64,000 nt of DNA from Paroedura picta (lineage: Eukaryota > Chordata > Lepidosauria > Squamata > Gekkonidae), in NCBI RefSeq assembly GCF_049243985.1, contig NC_135384.1:873001-937000 (forward strand), in the 5' to 3' direction. The notes beneath the pieces are model-generated. The model was given only the letters and a program-made list of their open reading frames with translations. It had not been told where the DNA came from and searched no databases. Position numbers and translations under genes: made by a program. Shown piece after piece: positions 31,340-43,300 of the stretch (position 1 is the stretch's first letter; each line of letters begins with the position of its first letter).

Positions 31340-33118
31340 CTGCAAGAGGAAGGGGGAAGGGGGCAGGAAACCTTCTGAACGGTGATGGGAAACAGGAGGC
31401 CAGGATATTGGCAGGACTGCGGCTTCCGGCTGGCAACTCCAGGTTTGGGTATTTCTGGAGCGTTGGGGGGGGGGGAGCCTAGGGCGGGCCGGGTCTGGGC
31501 AGAAGAGGGGCCTCAGTGGGGCGTAGGTCCCTAGATGTCATCCCTTTCCACTCATTTTCTCCAGGGGAGCTTGTTTCTACACACAGGGGCTGATTTCCGG
31601 CTGGGGGGAGGGGAGGGCATCCGGTGACCTTGGACTGGCTCCCCCATGGACACCTGCTGCAGAGCCGCCTCAGACCCTTGGAGACTTGGGGTAGTGCCTG
31701 GGACAGGCGGAGTTTAGGGAGATGTGTGATGTCACGTCCTCGGATGTCCTCTCCAGGTCAAAGGTCAGCTCCTCCAGCTCCAGCCCACCGAAATCCGTCC
31801 CCCTGGAGGGAACGGCTGCTTTGGAGGCTGACCTCTGGGGCATTAAATGTTGCTGAGGTCCCACGCCCCAAATCTCAAGGAATGTCCCAACTTGGAGCTG
31901 GCGACTGTGTTCTGTATGACCTTTGATCCAAAATATATGCCACTCCCCAAACCCTCTTCTGGTTTTTCAGTATTAAGGAGATAATTGGTTCTGAAACCTC
32001 CGGAAATGGCACCCGCAAACACCCTTTCTGGCCTCGCCCAGTCCCCGCCCGGCCTCTGGCCTTCAGTGCCTTGGCAGGTGAGAGTCCTTCCCGGTCTCTG
32101 CCCTCTTACCACAGAAGAAAGAGGACTCCTAGAGCGGCTTGCAGGAGTTCTGTTCCTCCTGGGCTCCATGGCTGTCTAGAGATCCGTGGATTGCCAGGAG
32201 AAGAGCTGACTCTACCTTTAGGCTGGTAAACCTCGTGGGGCAACCTGCTTGTTCCCAAAATGTTTGGAAGGAAGCCACGACGCGTCCCAGTAAGTTTTGG
32301 CCCTTTGAAAATAAGTAACCCGGAGCAAGACAGTGTGAAGGGAAATATAAAGCGCCTGTTCCTCGTGCCTGATGCATACAAGGCAGGCATCCTTAACTCA
32401 CCCCGAACAACCACCATTCCAAACATGACCCCGACGAGGTACCAGAGATAATAGCAGATCTGGGGAGAGAGACAGAGACAGACAGAGAGAGAGACATCAG
32501 GATTGCCACAGCTGGTGCCTGCAGCTGGCCAGTCTGGGCCCACCCCAGGGTGCCTCCCAGTGGGGGTTGCCAGTTCTGGGTCAGGAGACTGGGGAGGACG
32601 GGGACTGCAGGCAGGCACGGGGCACAGAGTCCACCCACAGAAGCAGCCCTTTTCTTTTCTCCAGGTATCCACCTCTGTAGCCAGGAGATGAGGGGCCATC
32701 CCGGGCTGCTCAGGACTGGCTTGCTGGGGGGCCACTTGCACCCCCCCAACCCACTCTGCCTCGCAGGATTGTTGTGAGGAGGGGATGGAAACAATTTAAG
32801 CCGCTTCGGTCGCCTTTGGGGAGAAAGGCAGGATGGAGGTGAAATAATGACCCCACCTCGGTTGGCATCTCCATTCACACCTCCCCCCCAGGGGCCAATC
32901 GAAGCCAGCCCCCCCCCCCGTACGCTCTGCCCTGCCCTGCCCTGCCCGCTCCTCACAGCCCCCCCCGCCCTCTGCCCGCAGCCCGCCCTCACCACGGAGG
33001 CCAACTTGAGCGCCAATTGCACCACGATGATCAGAGCTACCAAGATGGCGATGGTTTCGGGGAAGTTGAGGCAGCACCCATCGGAAGGCGGGTGGCAAGA
33101 GAAGCTGGGCTCCCCCAT
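30492..33118 (-). CDS. SPEM1: Spermatid maturation protein 1-like (SPEM family), three coding exons, complete
   Basis: In mammals SPEM1 is a small membrane-anchored protein of late spermatids, needed for cytoplasm removal and normal sperm head-neck shape. Exons are 32993-33118, 32402-32459 and 30492-31339, all GT/AG and in phase, giving 343 residues. Residues 19-41 (NFPETIAILVALIIVVQLAL...) form one hydrophobic segment, followed after ICYYLWYLV by a basic, Ser/Arg-rich cytosolic tail. Three short blocks match human SPEM1: RCLHCTLEPLKVTM (human LRCTMDPVKMTV), KVYIYPVHPQTPPG (human AYVYPINPPLPSP) and the C-terminal DWVYQPVK (human DWVYRSLKER). SPEM2 and SPEM3 lie beside SPEM1 in humans; only one SPEM gene is visible here, so it could also represent the unduplicated ancestor. 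Overall similarity is low, but neighbours agree. Confidence 0.85.
31340..32401. other. SPEM1: SPEM1 intron 2 with a MITE-like piece
   Basis: At 31760-31915 the plus strand carries the 3' half of the inverted-repeat family (ending CCAACTTGGAGCTGGCGACT). Nothing else is recognised. Confidence 0.55.
32402..32459 (-). CDS. SPEM1: SPEM1 coding exon 2
   Basis: 58 bases encoding ICYYLWYLVGVMFGMVVVRG, the end of the membrane segment and juxtamembrane part. Acceptor TCCCCAG, donor GTGAGT, phase 1. Confidence 0.8.
32993..33118 (-). CDS. SPEM1: SPEM1 coding exon 1
   Basis: ATG at 33118; 42 codons encoding a short Cys-containing head and most of the transmembrane helix (AILVALIIVVQLALKLASV). GTGAGG donor. 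Confidence 0.83.
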
Positions 33119-33522
33119 GGGAGAGGCGACAGGGCCAGCAGCCGGCTGGCTGATCCCGACATCCCCACCCCTCTGCCTGGCAGCTCTCTGGGGGTCTGCT
33201 GAGGCGGCAGGCCCGGGGGGGGGCAGGCAGGTAGGGGGCTGCTCCCAGCAGGAAGGTTTGTGATGCAATTCCCCTGGCAGCCTGTGAGGGGAGCTAGAGG
33301 GCAGAGGGGGATTGTGACTGGGTGGGGGCTATGGGTGGGTGGGCATGAGAGAGGGGGCTCTTACCTGGTGGTCTGTACCTGATCTGTGGTCCCAATCCCT
33401 TGCTGCACTTGCATCCTTCCCGTGTTACATTCAACTCATGGACAGCTGGACAGGGATTGGAAGCCCACCTTGATACAGGTGTTGGTCCCGGATTTCCTTT
33501 CTAAAGTTCACACACTTTGGCT

Positions 33523-33659
33523 CTCCCTTCCTTCCTTCCTTCCTTCCTTCCTTCCTTCCTTCCTTCCTTCCTTCCTTCCTTCCTTCCTTCCTTCCTTCCT
33601 TCCTTCCTTCCTTCCTTCCTTCCTTCCTTCCTTCCTTCCTTCCTTCCTTCCTTCCTTCC
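33523..33659 (+). repeat. (CCTT)n microsatellite
   Basis: About 135 bases of CCTT units just upstream of SPEM1. Confidence 0.98.
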
Positions 33660-34194
33660 CCTCTGCTTGTCTGCTTGCCTACCTGTCTATTTGCTTATGA
33701 AAAAGATCCGTTTATTCTCTCTTCCTCTCCTCTGTCACCAACCAGTTTCTTTCCCCTCCGGCCTGCTTGTTCTCTGTTCTCCCACTCCAGCACCTGCAGG
33801 CCGCAGACTCACAGACTGTGCAGAATGCGCACCAGTGGTCATTTCAGGAGCACGCTGGTGGGGCAGGTAACTTGCCCACAGAAGCTGCCCCTCCCTCCCC
33901 CCTCTTCTCAGAGACATGGGGGGGGGGGAAGGAACAGGATGTGGCCTTTGGTGTGAGGCTGGAACGTGCCAACTACAACAGTTAGCCACCAGGTGGAACC
34001 AGGAAGCTAGGAAATAAATTGGGATAATTTCTGAACAAATCTCTGCTGTGACTGGCAAGGTCCAAGGCCTTTCAACAGAGAGCCCAGGATATCTGGCTCC
34101 TCCTTCATCTCTTCATGCACTGAAGAAGAAGACTTTTAGTTTTTATATCCCAATTTTAACGGCCCAAAAAAGTCTCAAAGGAGCTTGCAATCAC

Positions 34195-34375
34195 CTTCCC
34201 TTCCTCTCCCCACAACAGGCACCCTGTGAGTAGGAGGGGCTAAGAGAGCTCTGAGAGAAACTGCTCTGTGAGAATATCTAACAGGACTGCGACTAGCCCA
34301 AGGAGTGGGGAATCAAACCCGGTTCCCCAGATCAGAAGCCGTCACTCTTAGCCACGACACCAGGCTGGCTCTAGG
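34195..34375 (-). repeat. tRNA-derived SINE, minus strand
   Basis: The plus strand shows a reversed B box (GGAATCAAACCCGGTTCCCC) and reversed phrases of the 23915 family (GAGAGCTCTGAGAGAAACTG). Confidence 0.7.
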
Positions 34376-36479
34376 AGAACCTGAAACCCCTTCCTCTTGC
34401 TGACTGCCCCAGTCCCATAAGAAAAGGCGTTCTGGTCCCCCACTCTGCTGTCCTGTCAGCAGCCCCCTCCCACGGTCCCGACCCAGGGCTAGAGCCAGAA
34501 CAACAGGAAGGGATGCATTTTGCTGGGAGAAGCCTTCGGGGTGCGAGGCCAGAGTGGGGCCGTGGAGGAGCCCTCTGCCAATCACACGGTGGCCAAGGCC
34601 GGAAGCGACCTGATGGACACACAGGAGCTGTCCCAAGAGCTGCCACCGTCAAGGCCCGGCCTTCCTCAGCACGGCAAAGTTCAGACGTTCAGTTGCTGGT
34701 TCCAGGAGCCGGGAGTCCCCGGGAAGAGCTGGTGCGTGTCTGAACAGCCTGGTGCTCCTGAATGAATCGGTTTGCAGCATGAATAAGCAAGACGCAGCCC
34801 CGTAAGATGGGGTTTTCGTGAAATGTTAATCATTTCACACCATCTGTACACTCACCATATTTTAAACCTCTCCCACCAGACTACCTTCACGTTCACAGCC
34901 ACCATGGGCTCGCATGACAGGCCAGCCGGCCCTTCTTCCTTTTCTCGTGTGTGTTTTTTTGCAAGCAGTTCTCCGCTGCCTGAGAGCCACAGGCCCACGG
35001 GTCAGTCACAAAGACTACCAAGCCCACCAGGCCAACGTGAGAAAAGCCACGCAGGGAAGCCCCGGCAGGCAGGCAGGCAGATGGGCCGTGGAAACCCCTG
35101 GTTTAGAGTAGGGAGGACAGGGCAAAAAGTGGGTCCCCAGCGGCTGGCATCCCTACCTGTGGCATCCGTGGCAAGGGACATGTGGACCCCCACAAGGGTC
35201 TTTCGGGACAAGTGAGAAGCAGGGCTCCATTGTGTACCCAGACGGCCAATGGCTCCCGGGCTTTGGGGGCCTTTCCCATCAGGCAGCAGGGGAGATGCCA
35301 GGGATCGCACCTGCAGGCTCGGCAGAGTCTCTGCCACTGATCCACGTCCCCCCCCCCAGCTCCATGTGGACAGGAACACAGGCAACAAATATGAATATTC
35401 ACCAACACCTCCCCCCCCAACAAAAACCCCCAACCTTTTTGCATTGGCTGGGAATTGACCCTCAGCCGCCTGCATGGCAAGTGAGAATCCCACGGGGTCC
35501 GTGCTGGTGGGGAGGGGTCCTTTCTCTGGGCACCCGCTCTCTCTGGCAGGCCCTCCGCCTTCTTCAGGTGGTCCCTCGGCTGGTTTGGTTCCAGGCGTCA
35601 GAATAGGCTCCGCGGGGCCTGTTTGAGAGTTCCGCCTCGGGCCAGGAGCATGATGAGGTGTGAGGCGGGGGCGGAGGGAGCCGGAGGGGGCCAGAGAATG
35701 TGGGGCTGGGGGGGGGGGGGAGAAGAGGGAGACAGAGGTATCAACTCGCAGATTGGTGAGAGCATGTGAAAAGCAGCTGCTAATTATACACACACACATG
35801 TGCTCACACCTTGTCTCTCCTGCTGAAGCCTGGGGCCAGGAGAAGTGGGGCAAGGCCAAGCGGAGGAGGAGGAGGAGGAGGAGGAGGGGCAGCCCAGTCC
35901 TTTCCCTCCCCTCCCCAACCCCCCCTCCCCCAAATGCCACCTCCTCAAAGGCATTGGTAACGCAGGAGGCTGAATTCCTTTCTCAGCGGACTCCAGAGGG
36001 GGCAAGGAAAGGGGCCTCAGGAACAGGCCTGGCTCTTTCCTGTTCCCTGGTGTGTGTGTGTGTGTGTGGGGGGGTGTCCAGCCAGCAGTGCCCCCTCCTT
36101 CCGCTCTGGCACTTTTCAGGGGGGCAGGCTCCCAGGGGGGCAAGGCAGCCACGGAAGGACCAAGGGGCTTGTGAGTCCACATGAGGCCTCTCTGGTGGCG
36201 CCTCCGGTTGGCCATTTCTGCTCCCTTCGCAGTTTGTGTGGTGCTAAACTTGTTGGCTGTTTGGGGCTCAATAAACATTTTGCTTTTTCCTCCAGGAGTT
36301 GCTGGGTAGATCCCCAACAGATGTTTGCCTTGCTCTGCCGGGGGAACCTTGCCCAGCTGTGAGGGCCCCCGAAATCTTGCACCCACAGCCCCTCTCAGTG
36401 GCCTGAGCACAGGCGGGAAGCGACGTTCCATTTCCCTGGTGTGTGTTTGTGAGTGTCCATCTATTCCCAGAGCTTCCTT

Positions 36480-36600
36480 TGTCAGGCAGGAGAGGCAGGG
36501 AACAACCTGCTGCTGCCTGGCCCAGGGACCTCCACGCCTGTGTGGGATTCGAACCGAGAGCCCAACCTGCACACAGTGTGCAGATCGCTCTGGGCCTGCC
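36480..36600 (-). repeat. tRNA-derived SINE remnant, minus strand
   Basis: A reversed B box (GTGGGATTCGAACCGAG) is flanked by degenerate tRNA-like sequence. Confidence 0.5.
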
Positions 36601-36849
36601 CCCCCCCCCAGTGGGCAGTTCTTGGGTGGAACTGAGCACAAAATCCCCCAGGAGCTGGAGACTGGGAACCCCTCACCCAGAATGGTGGGGCCACCTGCTT
36701 CACCCTCCTGGACGCCACGTGAGGCAGCGGGACTGACGGGACCGGGAGGGCCGGCGAGAGCTCTCCACAGGCCCTGGGGGTGGGTGGGATTCGCCAGCCC
36801 TCCTGAGCCTCACAGGGTCCCCCCAGCGGGCAGAACCCAGGGGCCCAGC

Positions 36850-38000
36850 CGCCCCCTCCGGAGCAAGTGGGCAGTGGGCGTCTCAGGTGTGGGGCCCGAC
36901 GGGGCAGCGAGGCCTGCCCGGGATGCTGGGGCGGAGGGGGGGGGAGGCTCCCTATGCTGAGAGGGGTCTCTGCTGCTCCCGGCTCGGCCCGGCCCGGCCC
37001 GGCCCGTCCCCCCACCCCCATCCCCATCCCCATCCCGTCGCGGGGCTGATCTTCGGTCTGAGCAGGTCCTCCCCCCGCCTCCCCCCCAGGCCTCCCCCCC
37101 CCCGCCTCCGTTTCCCCGGTCTCGCTGCTTGCCGGGCCTCTCCAGCTGCCGGGGGGAGGAGGGCGGGGGGGAGGGGGCGCCTGCCTGCCTCCCTGCCTCC
37201 CTCCCTGCCGCCGCCGCTCGGCTCCCGCCCGCCCGGCTGACGCGGCCGCTGATGCGGGGCTGGTGGGCGAGGCGAGCGAGACGAGGCGGGCGGGGAGAAG
37301 CCGCGGAGCAGGGCGGGGACGCGCGGACGGGCGGGCGGACGGCGGGGCTCCCTCGGCAGCGGCGGCGGCGGGGGCTGGGGCTGGGGTCCCGCAGCGGCTG
37401 GACGGGCGTGCGGCCAGGGCAGGGGGCTCCGGCGCGGCCTTCCGATGGCCTTCGGCTGAGCGGCGCGGTCCGCCCGTCCCCTCCGCGCCCGGGATGCTGC
37501 GGGCGGCGCTCGCCGAGGGAGAGGCCGGCGCGGGGGGGCCCGCCAGGCGGCGCTGATGCGGGTAAGGCGCCCCCCAGGCCGCGACGGAGGGAGGGAGGGA
37601 GGGGCCCCGGGAAAAGACCCCCCCCTTTCCCAGGTGCGCCAGGGCGGGGGGAGGGAGGATGGCGCCCCCCCCCCCGCATCCCTCCGCGCCCGCAACGGAG
37701 CCCCCCCCCCACCTCGCCACCCGCCGCACGCACGCGCAGCCTCCGCGTCTCCCGGGCCTTCTTTGGACGGGGGGGGGAGGCTCTGCACCGGCGGTCGGAG
37801 GGCTCCGGCCCCCCCTTAGAGGAAGGCTTGGAAAACAAAACGGGGGGGGGGAGCAGATGGAAGGCGGGGGGGGGGGAGGCAGGAAGGGGCCGGATTCCTC
37901 CCGGGTCAGCAGCAGCAGCAGCAGCAGCATCGGGCGGTGGAGGGGGGAGATGGCCACCAGCCTTCCCGGGGGACCCCCGAGGCCAAGCATCCTTTGTCAG
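36850..38000. promoter_or_regulatory. NLGN2: CpG island, probable NLGN2 promoter with non-coding first exon
   Basis: Very CG-dense. A strong donor (G|GTAAGG) at 37561/37562 could end a 5' UTR exon that joins the acceptor before 44101, where a long pyrimidine tract ends in CACCCACAG. GC boxes are frequent and there is no TATA box. The start site is not determined. Confidence 0.55.
37494..37556 (+). other. Possible upstream ORF in predicted NLGN2 5' UTR exon
   Basis: ATG to TGA, 20 codons (MLRAALAEGEAGAGGPARRR), ending five bases before the predicted donor. It would be a uORF if this exon is used. No similarity to a known peptide is recognised. Confidence 0.3.
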
Positions 38001-40149
38001 AGCCACCCCCCGTTCTCCGGGGGTGGGGGGCTTAGAAGGGGCTGGCGAGCTCCTCCGTGGCCTTGCAGGAGGGACGCCCCACTGGCTGCCGGGCTGGGGG
38101 GATGGGGGCGGCCAGAAGATTGCGTCGTGCTAGAAGCCCCTCGGGCGCCCCCTCCTCTTTTCGGATGCGGGGGGGAGGGGGTTTTCCACTGTCCTCCTGT
38201 CAAGCGATCCTGCGGAGGGTCCCTGCTTTAGGGGGGCGAGGGGGGAGCTCATCTCCACTCCCTGCTGGGGGGAGCAGCTATTGGGGTCATGGGGGGGGGG
38301 GCTTCTCAATGCTTGACGTTCGTATGGCTGCCTTCAGTGCTTGGGGAGAAATGCCCCAGGAGTGGAGTGGGGGGCAGGTAGAGCTGATTATCTGCAAGTG
38401 TCTCCAGCTGGGGGGTGGGAAGGCCTCGGGACCCCCCTTCCCCCAGTGCTGCTCTGCCTGGCCCTCAGCCTGGCTCTTTCGGAGGTCAGGGGGGAATCTG
38501 GGCTCCCCTTCCGACCCCCAAGGAGAGGCCAGTGGAAGGGCCCGTGCCTGCGGGAAGGGGTCTTGCCCCACTCCTGTCTCCACGTGACCTTCCCACCGGG
38601 TTGTGAATGAGTTTGCCTGAGGAGAGGGGGCAAGTTGGGTTTCTACCTCTGGCCCCAAAACCCTCTCCAGCGGGTCCCCTCACGTGCCCTCACAACAGCC
38701 CTGTGGAGAACCCCGGCCGCTGCTAGGATTAACTGCGCTTTGGTGGCCCCCGTGAGATCTGAACCCGGGTTCTGTGGTCCAGCAGCCTCTGCCCCCCCCC
38801 CCCGATTCCCCCGTCTTCCCGGTCAACATGGGATTTTCACTTGGTTGGCGAGGGCAGGAGTGGACTTGGCCAATGGGGTTTCAGTTTGGTTCCTTTGATG
38901 TGGGCCCAAATGAGGGAGGGAGCCCCGCCCCGCCTGAGATTTGGGCCCTGTCTTGTCTTTGCTTGAACAGAACAGGAGCAGTTGAACCATGACCTTTCAT
39001 TTCCACCCCATCCTTCCAAAGACCCAGTGGTACTTGGTTCTGCCCTCCCTTATTCGACCTGCACAACAGCCCTGAGTGGTAGGCCAGGCTGAGAAAGAGG
39101 GGATGGAGGGTGGCAGGCTCACCTCCTGTTTTCTTGCCCTCCTGGGCATGGCCTTCCCCAGAGGAACCCTTGAGAGGGGGGAGACAAGGGGGCCAGAGAA
39201 GCCCAGTGGGCTTTTCCCATCCGGCATGCCCGAGTCCAGGGAGTGGAGCTGCCCTGGGGGCCCAAGGCCGCCTTCAGTGCTGCCTCCGCAGACAGGCACG
39301 GCTCCGGGGTCTGAGGAGGGTCTGAGGCAGCCACAGGTCTCCCCATCACCTGCGGCTGGATCCGGGAACCTGGCTGGGACCTCTTGCCCAGACAGCGGAG
39401 GCCCTGCCACTGAGCTCCCCGGGCCCCTCAGGGACAGGCAGTGGGCCCCCTGCCTGCTTTGGGGGTCTCTGGGGGGAGAAGGTGCCTGTGGGGCTGGAGG
39501 ACGGGGCCATGAGAGAGTGTTCCTCCCCCCACCCAACAGGCCACAGTTCTCCCCCCCCTCGGGCACTCTGGACTCAGCTGATGAGAAATCTGTTCTTGGT
39601 GCTGATCCGCTTGAGGGGGGAAATAGGAGGAGAGCCGATGGAGGAGAGTTTTAGGGGAAAGGGCCTTCATGTGGGAGGGAGGCTGGGGAGGCTGAGGGAA
39701 ATGAGACCCCCCCCCCCCTTCAGCTCATCAGGATCAGATCCTGGGTCTGTCAAGGTCAGTTGCCTGCTCAGGCCGGCAGCTGCTCTCCAGGGTCTCCGGC
39801 AGAGGCCTGTCCCACCCCCTGCTGCCTGGCCCTTTGGACTGGAGTTGGCGGGCACGGGCCCTGGACCCTTCTGCACGCCCAGCAGAGGCTCTGCCGCTGA
39901 CCCCCTGGCCCCAGCAGGGATGGAGGTGGAGCGGGTCCTGCCTGCCTGGGCGCTGGGTTCCTGGCGCAGGACCAGAGGACTCTGAGGCCAGCGGTTGGGA
40001 GCTTGGAAGGCACTCTGCGCTTGTTCAGAGACACTCTTGTCTTTGGGGGCCGTTAGGGGCTGGACCCCCGGGGTTATGCTGGGGGGGGGTGTCCTGGGGC
40101 ATGAGCAGGATTGCCTGCAATCCTGGGTGGGGGGAGTCCGGGGCCCAGT
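38001..40149. other. Spacer between two CpG islands
   Basis: GC-rich, with SINE remnants on the minus strand at about 39320-39430 and 39775-39905. No gene supported. Confidence 0.5.
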
Positions 40150-41030
40150 GGCCAGGGTCCCGCAGGCAGGCAGGCGGGCAGGCAGGCGGGGAGGCCTGTG
40201 CGCGAGGACCCCGTCCCTCCGGTTGCCACGGAGATGCGCGGATTCTGGCGGCGGAGGGCCACGGTCGGCCACAGACTTCGCCAGCGGTGCGGGGGGGGGG
40301 GGGGTGCCAGCGAAGGAATCTCCCGGGAGACCCTCCAGGAATAGCCCCGGGGGAGGGCGAGGGCCGGTCCCGGGCCCTGATGCTTCCAGGCGGCCGTCCC
40401 CCCCAGCAGGGCTGCAGCTCCCGCCGCTGGCCTGGCCCGCCTCCCGCGCTCGTCAGCCGGGTCCCCCTTCCCGCCTGGGCGCGGCGGGGCAGAGCGGGTC
40501 GGGGGGCGGCGGGGGGCTGCCTGGGCATCGCTCCCGCCCGACGTGCCCGAGGGCTCCGGCCTGCGCCCCTGGCCTCCTGCCGGCTGGAGCGGGCGGCTCT
40601 CCGGGCCTGGCGGCGGGCCAGCGGAGCCATTCACCGGCCGCGCTTCCGCCTCGCCGCCCCTCCCTCCCTCCCTCCCTCCCCGGCCAGCTGCGCCGAGAGG
40701 CGCCCGGAGAGCCCCCCGCCCCAGAGCCGCGCTCCCCCGACGGGCCCAGGGAAGGCCGCCGCGCCTCTGCCCGCCCGCCCCCAGCCCCCAGCCCCCAAGC
40801 CAGGCACGCGCCGCCGGGGGTCGAGGGGGCCGGGCGGGGGTCGTGCAAGGGGGCGGCCAGTGCCGCTGCCGCTCGGGAGGAGGAGGCGCGACGGGCCGCC
40901 CCCACGTTGCTCTCGGGCGGAGGGGCAGGCGCGGCTCTCTTCGGAGGGGCCTTCGGAGGGCCACTGGGGGGGGGGAGGGGGTGTCCGCTGGCCGCAGTCC
41001 TGGCGCTCGGTCTCAGGCCGGAGTGACCCG
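40150..41030. promoter_or_regulatory. Second CpG island upstream of NLGN2
   Basis: CG-dense. Both strands have long open frames without family resemblance, so these are ascribed to composition. It could be an alternative NLGN2 promoter or the promoter of a non-coding RNA. Confidence 0.45.
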
Positions 41031-42354
41031 CACAGGCGGGGGTGGGGGTGGGTGGCCGCTGGGCAAATCACCTTTGAGAGAAGGGTCTGCCCCCCCCCCC
41101 GAAGCTCCCTCCTGGGGGAGGGAGACACAACATATTTGCAGGGCGAGCCATGCCGGCCTTCCTCTCCAGGCCCTGGTGGCCACATGGAGGGTGTGTGTGT
41201 GTGTGTGTGGGGGGGGTCTTCCCTGACAACCCCCCTGTCCCTGGCAGCAGGGCTCCATTCCTGTGGGCAGGCAGGACAGTGCTGGAGGCCGGCCTTGGTC
41301 CCAGGGCAGCTGGGCTCTCCGGAAGGGGAGGGGGCAGTAAAGCTTCCTCTGCCAGGGGAGGGCGAGGGGGGGACCAGCCAGGGGGCCATGGCCTGCCTCT
41401 GTGTGGTGATCCAGGAGAGAAGCCCAAACCGCCTGTGGGGAAGGTCCTCGGACCACCCTGGGGCCCCCGTTCCCTAGTCCTAGAGGTCCTGGAATTGTGG
41501 GGGGGGGGGAGGAGCAGGATGTTCTCCAGTAGTGTGAGAAAATCTCTTTGCATGCTCAGAGGCATTATTTTTTTTCGTTTCTGTTGGATGTTTTCAGAAT
41601 TTGGTCCTGGAAGATGAAAAAGGCAGGTGGTTGGCATATCTTGCGTACACCCCATGAGGAGTCCTAGAGCGGGGTCCATCTCTTGGCAGGCCAGAAGAGC
41701 CCTTGAGTGATGCAGGGGTGTGGAGGGCCAAGTGGTTTATCCTCCGCCATGCTGTGTCAGAGGCTCTTAGCCCGATTTTGTGGCTCCCTCCCCAATTAAG
41801 AGGTCCTGCCCCAAGACTCAGTGGCAGCATCTTCTGGGCTCAGGGGGAGGTTTGCAGAAGCGGAGAAGGTGACCCAGCAGTTCTGCCAGGTGGACATCTG
41901 GGTCTCCAGTTCTCCTCTCGCGACTCTTGGCCAGCCCCTTGTGTTTGTCAGAGGAGGGTCACTAGCTGGCTTGCCGTTAGGGTTTCATATCTTCATCTCT
42001 CTTGTGTGTGATGGACCCTCCTTCTCTCTCATGAGGCCTTTCTCCTTTTGTTCATGTACCTCCCAGTGCCCCTTCCTGTCCCCATCTCAAATGGCCCCTC
42101 TCTTCATCTCCATGGCTGGGTCTGAGAGTAGTCATCTCCCCCTTCCTGCCCTTGTACCTGGAGACCCCTCAACCCTCTTCTCTGCCCCCCAGCCCTCCCT
42201 CACCCCACAAAGTCCCCACTGCCCATCCTCTATTTGTCTGTCCATCCATCTGTCTGTCCGTCCATCCATCCACCCACCCACCCACCCACTGTTTTGGGGA
42301 AACAGGGATCTGATGCGCTCTCCCAGCCCCTCTCTCTGGGCCTTTGGATTCTCC

Positions 42355-42450
42355 CAGACGCAATTTTGTACTAATTACACGTTCCTGCTTCTAATTGCCA
42401 CATTGTGAATGATAAACAAAAAACTCCAATTTTATTTAATTAAAGACCTG
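42355..42450. promoter_or_regulatory. AT-rich candidate conserved element upstream of NLGN2
   Basis: Includes CTAATTACA, TCTAATTGCC and TTTAATTAAA, homeodomain-type words packed into about 80 bases of otherwise GC-rich DNA. Function inferred only. Confidence 0.35.
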
Positions 42451-43127
42451 GTAGAATCCACCGGGGAGAGTCGCCCGGGAAAGGGTTGCAGGAGACACGG
42501 AGGTTGTGGTGCTTCTCCGCAGAGCAGGTTCCCACCGTGTTGGGCGGCCGAGTGGGATCTGCCTGCCACTCAGGGGCCGAGGTTCGTGGGGAAACAGGGC
42601 TCTCCGTGGCCGGGGGCAGAGGAGGTGGGCTCCCCCCCTCCCGAGAGTGGATGGTGGCCGGAGGGACTTCACTGCTGGATTGGGGCCCTCCATCCTCCTG
42701 CTGCCTCCTCTGAGGATTTCCAGGGCCTACTTTGGATTTTTCTGTCCCTGGCTCCCTCTTGGGCCTGGCCTGCTGATCCTGGCCTGCGGGCTGCATCTCC
42801 CGGTGTCAGGGGCTTCCCACGCATGGCCCTCACTCCCTCTTTTGAGCGCAGAAGCCCAGCCGCACCTCTAGACTATGGGGGCACCAGCTACCCTCAGGGC
42901 ATGTTTTATGAGCAAAAGTCGGAATTGGTGTCCCCTCCCCCTAGAGAGCCACTGTGGGTCGCTGCATGCCTCGGCCGGCCCTCTGCCTCAGAATAAAAAG
43001 CGGGTCCTGGGGAGGGGCTCCCTAGCTAAGACCACCAAGCCCCTGAAGCTGGAGGGGGCAGCGTGGGCTGCTTCTACCCACTCCTTGGTGACGTGTAAGC
43101 CCTTATTCGCTCATGAGCTTCTCCCGG

Positions 43128-43300
43128 GGCTGAGTGGCAGAGCCTCTGCTGGGCTGGCAGGTGGAGGGTCCCGGGCTCAATCTCTGGCATCTCCAGCTAA
43201 GAAGAGCTGGCAGGAAATGGTGGGAAAGACAGTGGGCAAAACGGATCTTGGTGGACCGACGGGTCTGATCCAGGAGAAGGCAGCTCCATGCCCTCGGGGC
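43128..43300 (+). repeat. tRNA-derived SINE
   Basis: Head GGGGCTGAGTGGCAGAGCCT, B box (GGGCTCAATCTC), tail phrase GGTGGACCGACGGGTCTGAT. Same family as 27655 and 59794. Confidence 0.7.

Larger units (their letters stand above)
33119..36849. other. SPEM1-NLGN2 spacer, left part
   Basis: No gene is supported. It holds the CCTT microsatellite, a minus-strand SINE (34195-34375), further SINE remnants on the minus strand (about 35228-35350, 36480-36600) and short GT/GGA tracts. If NLGN2 was inverted after the split from mammals, one breakpoint should lie here. Confidence 0.55.

Noticed and set aside
36482-37990. Open frame of 502 codons on the minus strand
   Set aside because: CpG-island composition effect; Pro/Ala/Arg-rich with a SINE remnant at one end.
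39834-41477. Open frame of 547 codons on the plus strand
   Set aside because: It crosses SINE remnants and a CpG island, is low in complexity, and overlaps frames of similar length on the minus strand. It does not begin with an ATG that fits a gene model.
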